NCBI RefSeq assembly: GCF_040538665.1
Contig: NZ_JBEWXT010000001.1
Coordinates: 2,444,501 to 2,508,500 of the forward strand
DNA: 64,000 nucleotides
Direction of reading: 5' to 3'
DNA from: Aureibaculum sp. 2308TA14-22
GTDB lineage: Bacteria; Bacteroidota; Bacteroidia; Flavobacteriales; Flavobacteriaceae
In this document: positions 60,602 through 64,000 of the stretch, piece after piece
Layout of the letters: the number at the start of each line of letters is the position of its first letter
How positions within the stretch are numbered: position 1 is the first letter of the stretch
Made by a program: the position numbers and the translations under genes
The notes under the pieces: generated by a model
Database searches by the model: none
What the model saw: the letters and a program-made list of their open reading frames with translations, nothing else
Told to the model about the DNA's origin: nothing

Positions 60602-62281
60602 TTGAAACAGAAATTTACACCATATATATACGTATTATTTTTGATACTTGTTTTTAATCAATCTTATGGTCAAAAAAAAGTGTTAAAAATTTCTACTATC
60701 GATAGCACATCTTCGTTTTTAATTAAGGATATTCAATATCAAAAAATTCATTTTACCGAAAATACCATTTCAAAAACATTAGATTCGGTTAAGCTTCAAA
60801 TTGAAAGAATGGGCTTTATAAATTACAATCTCGACAGCCTTGTTAAAGATGATAGTTTACATATTGCCTATTTCAATTTAAGGAATCAAGTGCAAAAAAT
60901 TAGAGTTTATTATGATAGGAACGAAATCGACCCAAGCGTGATTTTAATTAAAAACAGAAAAACGTCATTGAACTATTTTGAAGTTAAGCCAGACAACCTA
61001 CCCTCTAAACTGCAATCCATAAGTAATGCACTTGAAAATGACGGCAATTCGTTCTCGGAAGTAGTTTTAAAAAACTTATCTGTGATAAACGACACCATAA
61101 TTAAAGCCAATCTATTTATAAAAACATCAACTGTTAGAAAAATTGACAAAATTATTATCAATGGATACACCTCTTTTCCAAAAACTTATATCAAGCACTT
61201 TTTAAGATTAGAAAAAAACATAATTTTCAACAAAAAAAAGCTAGATAACTATTCAGATGCGATTAATGCATTACCTTTTGTTTCAGAAATAAAACCGCCC
61301 GAAGTACTTTTTACAAAAGATTCTACGATTGTTTATCTGTACCTAAAGAAAGAAAACACAAACAAGTTTGATGGATTGATTGGTTTTACCTCAAAAAAGA
61401 TTGGAAAAGGAATTTCTTTAAATGGTTATTTGGACTTATCGTTAAACAACCTATTTGATTCTGGAGAATATTTTAATTTGCTTTGGAAAAATAACGGCAG
61501 CAATAGACAGGTATTTGATTTAGACATTTCATTTCCTTACATCTTTAATTCAAAAGTATCACCTAATATTGCCTTAAACATATACAAACAAGATTCTTCT
61601 TTTGTAAATACCCTGTTTAAATTCGCTTTACCATATAGTATTAATAATAGAAGTTCCGTTGGTTTAGTTCTGCATTCAGAAAGCTCCTCTAATCTTTTGA
61701 CAATTGCCGATAGTAGTATTGAAGATTACAAAAACACTTTCTACGGACTTAGTTACAATTATACTGTTCCAAACAATCATCCATTTTTTAGAACAAAATT
61801 TAATTTATTCTCCGAAGCACTAACAGGTAAAAGAAAAAGTACTTTCAAAGTCAATCAAACAAAGTTTCATTTAAAAACTAATTTTCTGTGGAGTTTGAAT
61901 TTTAAAAATCATATTTTTTTTCAAAATCAAAGTGGTTTAATTAATTCAGAAAAACTAATTGATAACGAATTATTAAGAATTGGGGGAGTAAATTCCATAC
62001 GCGGATTTGATGAGGAGAGTATTTTGGCATCAATTTACAGCACTTTTAATATTGAATACAGATATAACACCAACAATAATTCCTATCTATATACAGTTTC
62101 AGATTTGGGATATATTGAAAATAAAAACCTATCTTCGCAAATCTATTCTTTAGGCTTAGGCTATGCCTTTACTTCAAAACTAGGGTTTATTAATTTAAGC
62201 TATGCTCTAGGAAAGTCTTCTGAAATTCCATTTAATTTTAACAACTCAAGGTTTCATTTAAAAATTGTTAACTTCTTTTAG
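60602..62281 (+). CDS. BamA/TamA-family outer-membrane protein
   Basis: 559 residues, starting at a TTG (60602). No nearby in-frame ATG gives a better signal peptide (FTPYIYVLFLILVFNQSYGQ). An N-terminal periplasmic part (to about residue 260) has POTRA-like segments, for example RKIDKIIINGYTSFPKTYIK. The C-terminal beta-barrel contains LLRIGGVNSIRGFDEESILA, which includes the Omp85 lid-lock RGF motif, and ends in F (ending ...LKIVNFF), as barrel proteins do. It probably assembles or exports a surface protein or lipid. It is close in type to the patatin-less TamA/FhaC-like group; the partner is unknown. Confidence 0.85.
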   Translation: MKQKFTPYIYVLFLILVFNQSYGQKKVLKISTIDSTSSFLIKDIQYQKIHFTENTISKTLDSVKLQIERMGFINYNLDSLVKDDSLHIAYFNLRNQVQKIRVYYDRNEIDPSVILIKNRKTSLNYFEVKPDNLPSKLQSISNALENDGNSFSEVVLKNLSVINDTIIKANLFIKTSTVRKIDKIIINGYTSFPKTYIKHFLRLEKNIIFNKKKLDNYSDAINALPFVSEIKPPEVLFTKDSTIVYLYLKKENTNKFDGLIGFTSKKIGKGISLNGYLDLSLNNLFDSGEYFNLLWKNNGSNRQVFDLDISFPYIFNSKVSPNIALNIYKQDSSFVNTLFKFALPYSINNRSSVGLVLHSESSSNLLTIADSSIEDYKNTFYGLSYNYTVPNNHPFFRTKFNLFSEALTGKRKSTFKVNQTKFHLKTNFLWSLNFKNHIFFQNQSGLINSEKLIDNELLRIGGVNSIRGFDEESILASIYSTFNIEYRYNTNNNSYLYTVSDLGYIENKNLSSQIYSLGLGYAFTSKLGFINLSYALGKSSEIPFNFNNSRFHLKIVNFF

Positions 62282-62342
62282 TTCAAAAAAGATAACAAAC
62301 CTTACATTTTTTAACAATTTATTATGATTTTTTTAAAAAAAT

Positions 62343-62381
62343 AGTCATAAAAAATTGTTTTGTTAACATTTTTTTATGACT
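62343..62381 (+). promoter_or_regulatory. perfect 12-base inverted repeat before the SusC-like gene
   Basis: AGTCATAAAAAA (62343-62354) and TTTTTTATGACT (62370-62381) with a 15-base spacer. It lies about 30 bases before the SusC-like ATG, overlapping a near -7 box (GACTTTTG). Either an operator for a SusC regulator, or an attenuating hairpin. It could also terminate the BamA-like gene upstream. Confidence 0.55.
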
Positions 62382-62412
62382 TTTGGCAAAATTTAATTCA
62401 AATAATTAAAAT

Positions 62413-64000
62413 ATGAAAACAAAGTTTAATGGAATTTTAACGCTATTACTGGCGTTGGTAGTGCAATTTACTTTTGCACAAGAAAAAACTGTCACAGGTA
62501 CGGTTTCTGATGAAACAGGACCATTACCGGGTGTTAGTGTAGTAATTAAAGGTACAACTACAGGTACTGAAACTGATTTTGATGGTAATTACACCATTCA
62601 AACTAAAGAAGGTGATGTGCTTTCCTTTAGTTTTATTGGAATGGCTCCAAAAGAAGTTACAGTAGGTGCATCTAACACTATTAATGTAGTTTTAGAAGCA
62701 GACAATGTACTTGATGAAGTAGTTGTTACAGGTCTAGGTATTAGAAGAGAGAAAAAAGCCTTAGGGTATTCTCAACAATCTGTAGATGCCGAACAACTAC
62801 AAAAAGGTAAAGACATTGACGTTAACAACGCATTAGCTGGTAAAGTGGCAGGTGTGCAAATTGTTGGTCAAGCTAGTACTGGTTTTAGAGACTCTCAAAT
62901 TAAATTAAGAGGTGAATCTAATGTTCTTTACGTTGTTGATGGTGTTCAAGTGTATCAAGTTGGTGATATCAATACCAACGATATTGCAGATATGTCTGTA
63001 CTAAAAGGTGGATCAGCAACAGCAATTTATGGTCCCGATGGGCGTAACGGTGTAATTATCATTACAACTAAAAAAGGGAAAAGTGGTAAGGCAACATTTA
63101 CAGTAGACCATTCAACTATTGTAGGTAATGTTACTAATTTACCAGAATACCAAAATGAATATGGAGGTGGTTATAGCCAAACATTTAATACATTTAGCTA
63201 TGACCCAGCAGTTGATCCAGCTGATTGGGCAAGTTTTGATGGAGACCCCTATCCTGATTTTTTCGCAGATGAATCTTGGGGTCCAAGATTAGATGGAACT
63301 CCAGTACGTCATTGGGACTCTTGGATACCAGGAACTCCTGAATTTGGAGAATTAAGAGCTTGGGAACCAACACCAAATGATGTTGAGACATTTTATAGAA
63401 CAAGTATAACTAACAATACTTCATTAAGTTTTGCTAAAGGAGGAGATGGTTATAATATTAGGTCTGCAATTTCTCTTATTGATAAAGGAGGTATTATTAC
63501 TAATTCTGATCAAAAGACAGTAAACCTTTCTTTAAATGCTAGTTATGACATTTCTGAAAAATTTACAGTTAATGTAAATGTTAACTACCAAGATAGAAAA
63601 ACTAGAAATGACCCTGATCAAGGTTATGCCAACTTAGCTTCAAACATGAACCAATGGTGGCAAAGACAATTAGATTTTGATAGATTAAAAGACTATGAAC
63701 GTGCAGGACAAATTGTTTCTTGGAACATTAGAGGCACAAGAGATGCTAGACCATTATATTGGGATATGCCAGGTTTTGAATCTGAAGAAAATTTAAAACA
63801 TGAATATAAAAATTCAGCATATGGTAAAATTGGAGGTACTTATACCTTCAATGATAAATTTAATGTTGTTGCAGAGGTGAGATCTACTTTTCATAATTTT
63901 GCTAGAGATGATCGTGAAACAACTAAAAGTTTGTTAGACCCTGCTTCTTACGCAGAATATCAAAGAAGATTTAATAAAGAACATTATTTTTCAATGTTAA
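62413..64000 (+). CDS. SusC/RagA-type TonB-dependent outer-membrane receptor, 3' end outside window
   Basis: The frame is open from the ATG at 62413 to the right edge (529 codons seen; such proteins are usually about 1000). Signal peptide ending ...QFTFAQE. CarboxypepD_reg-like domain (VTGTVSDETGPLPGVSVVIK, DGNYTIQTKEGDVLSFSF), the TonB box-like region (NVLDEVVVTGLG), then the plug (NALAGKVAGVQIVGQAS, LYVVDGVQVYQ, SATAIYGPDGRNGVIIITTK). These identify the SusC/RagA family. It imports oligosaccharides or peptides with a SusD-type lipoprotein, expected just downstream, outside the window. Confidence 0.95.
   Translation, partial: MKTKFNGILTLLLALVVQFTFAQEKTVTGTVSDETGPLPGVSVVIKGTTTGTETDFDGNYTIQTKEGDVLSFSFIGMAPKEVTVGASNTINVVLEADNVLDEVVVTGLGIRREKKALGYSQQSVDAEQLQKGKDIDVNNALAGKVAGVQIVGQASTGFRDSQIKLRGESNVLYVVDGVQVYQVGDINTNDIADMSVLKGGSATAIYGPDGRNGVIIITTKKGKSGKATFTVDHSTIVGNVTNLPEYQNEYGGGYSQTFNTFSYDPAVDPADWASFDGDPYPDFFADESWGPRLDGTPVRHWDSWIPGTPEFGELRAWEPTPNDVETFYRTSITNNTSLSFAKGGDGYNIRSAISLIDKGGIITNSDQKTVNLSLNASYDISEKFTVNVNVNYQDRKTRNDPDQGYANLASNMNQWWQRQLDFDRLKDYERAGQIVSWNIRGTRDARPLYWDMPGFESEENLKHEYKNSAYGKIGGTYTFNDKFNVVAEVRSTFHNFARDDRETTKSLLDPASYAEYQRRFNKEHYFSML

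Noticed and set aside
63194-63403. Minus-strand ORF inside the SusC-like gene
   Set aside because: It overlaps the conserved, open SusC frame and has no support of its own.

Overview
The window comes from a Bacteroidota genome, almost certainly a member of the Flavobacteriaceae. The DNA is A/T-rich. Promoters match the Bacteroidota -7 box TAnnTTTG, and Shine-Dalgarno sequences are largely absent. There are many lipoproteins with Bacteroidota-type DUFs (DUF1080, DUF3124, DUF4136, DUF4212, DUF5522, DUF2024). A SusC/RagA-type TonB-dependent receptor runs off the right edge, and the ribosomal protein order is the Bacteroidota one (secY-infA-rpmJ with no adk or map). No rRNA, tRNA, CRISPR array, IS transposase or phage gene was seen.

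Layout. 1-8.5 kb: the end of a TrmH/SpoU RNA methyltransferase, a large TraB/GumN protein, and two haem genes (hemH, hemJ) separated by a four-helix-bundle (23S-IVS type) gene that sits between inverted repeats. These are followed by a DUF1080 lipoprotein, an operon of three tiny genes, and recR. 8.6-17.5 kb: an SSS symporter with pdxH, a SixA-type phosphatase with a Ppx/GppA phosphatase, a TSUP permease, and an acetate-use operon (DUF4212 protein, ActP-like symporter, acs). 17.5-21.4 kb: mscL, a DUF3124 lipoprotein, and a small redox-looking cluster (CxxC thioredoxin-like protein, secreted protein, headless ORF, DUF2024). The cluster ends with a MarR regulator that carries four C-terminal cysteines, and a shared near-palindrome related to AGTWAGGAWTCCTWACT lies in several of its promoters. 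21.4-32.8 kb: a Tat-exported epimerase-like protein, an amidohydrolase, hutU carrying an in-frame palindromic insertion, a D-cysteine desulfhydrase-like enzyme, a LysM glucosaminidase, a Spy-like protein, a YhhN protein and ligA.

33.0-35.3 kb holds the most unusual region. Short unrelated genes (a membrane protein, a gene interrupted by TGA, a PhzF-like isomerase) are separated by copies of a ~120-130 bp element. The two ends of each of the first two genes carry gene-specific inverted repeats. This looks like a cassette array with attC-like folding sites, but no integrase is present in the window.

35.3-43.3 kb: a PLP decarboxylase, an SGNH hydrolase, an amidinotransferase-fold protein, gltA, eno, carA and an orphan secreted protein. 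43.4-60.4 kb (minus strand): the complete str-S10-spc-alpha ribosomal supercluster, from rpsL to rplQ. It includes fusA, secY, infA, rpmJ and rpoA, and a hairpin plus U-tract lies between rpsJ and rplC. 60.6-64 kb: a BamA/TamA-like outer-membrane protein and the start of a SusC-like receptor.
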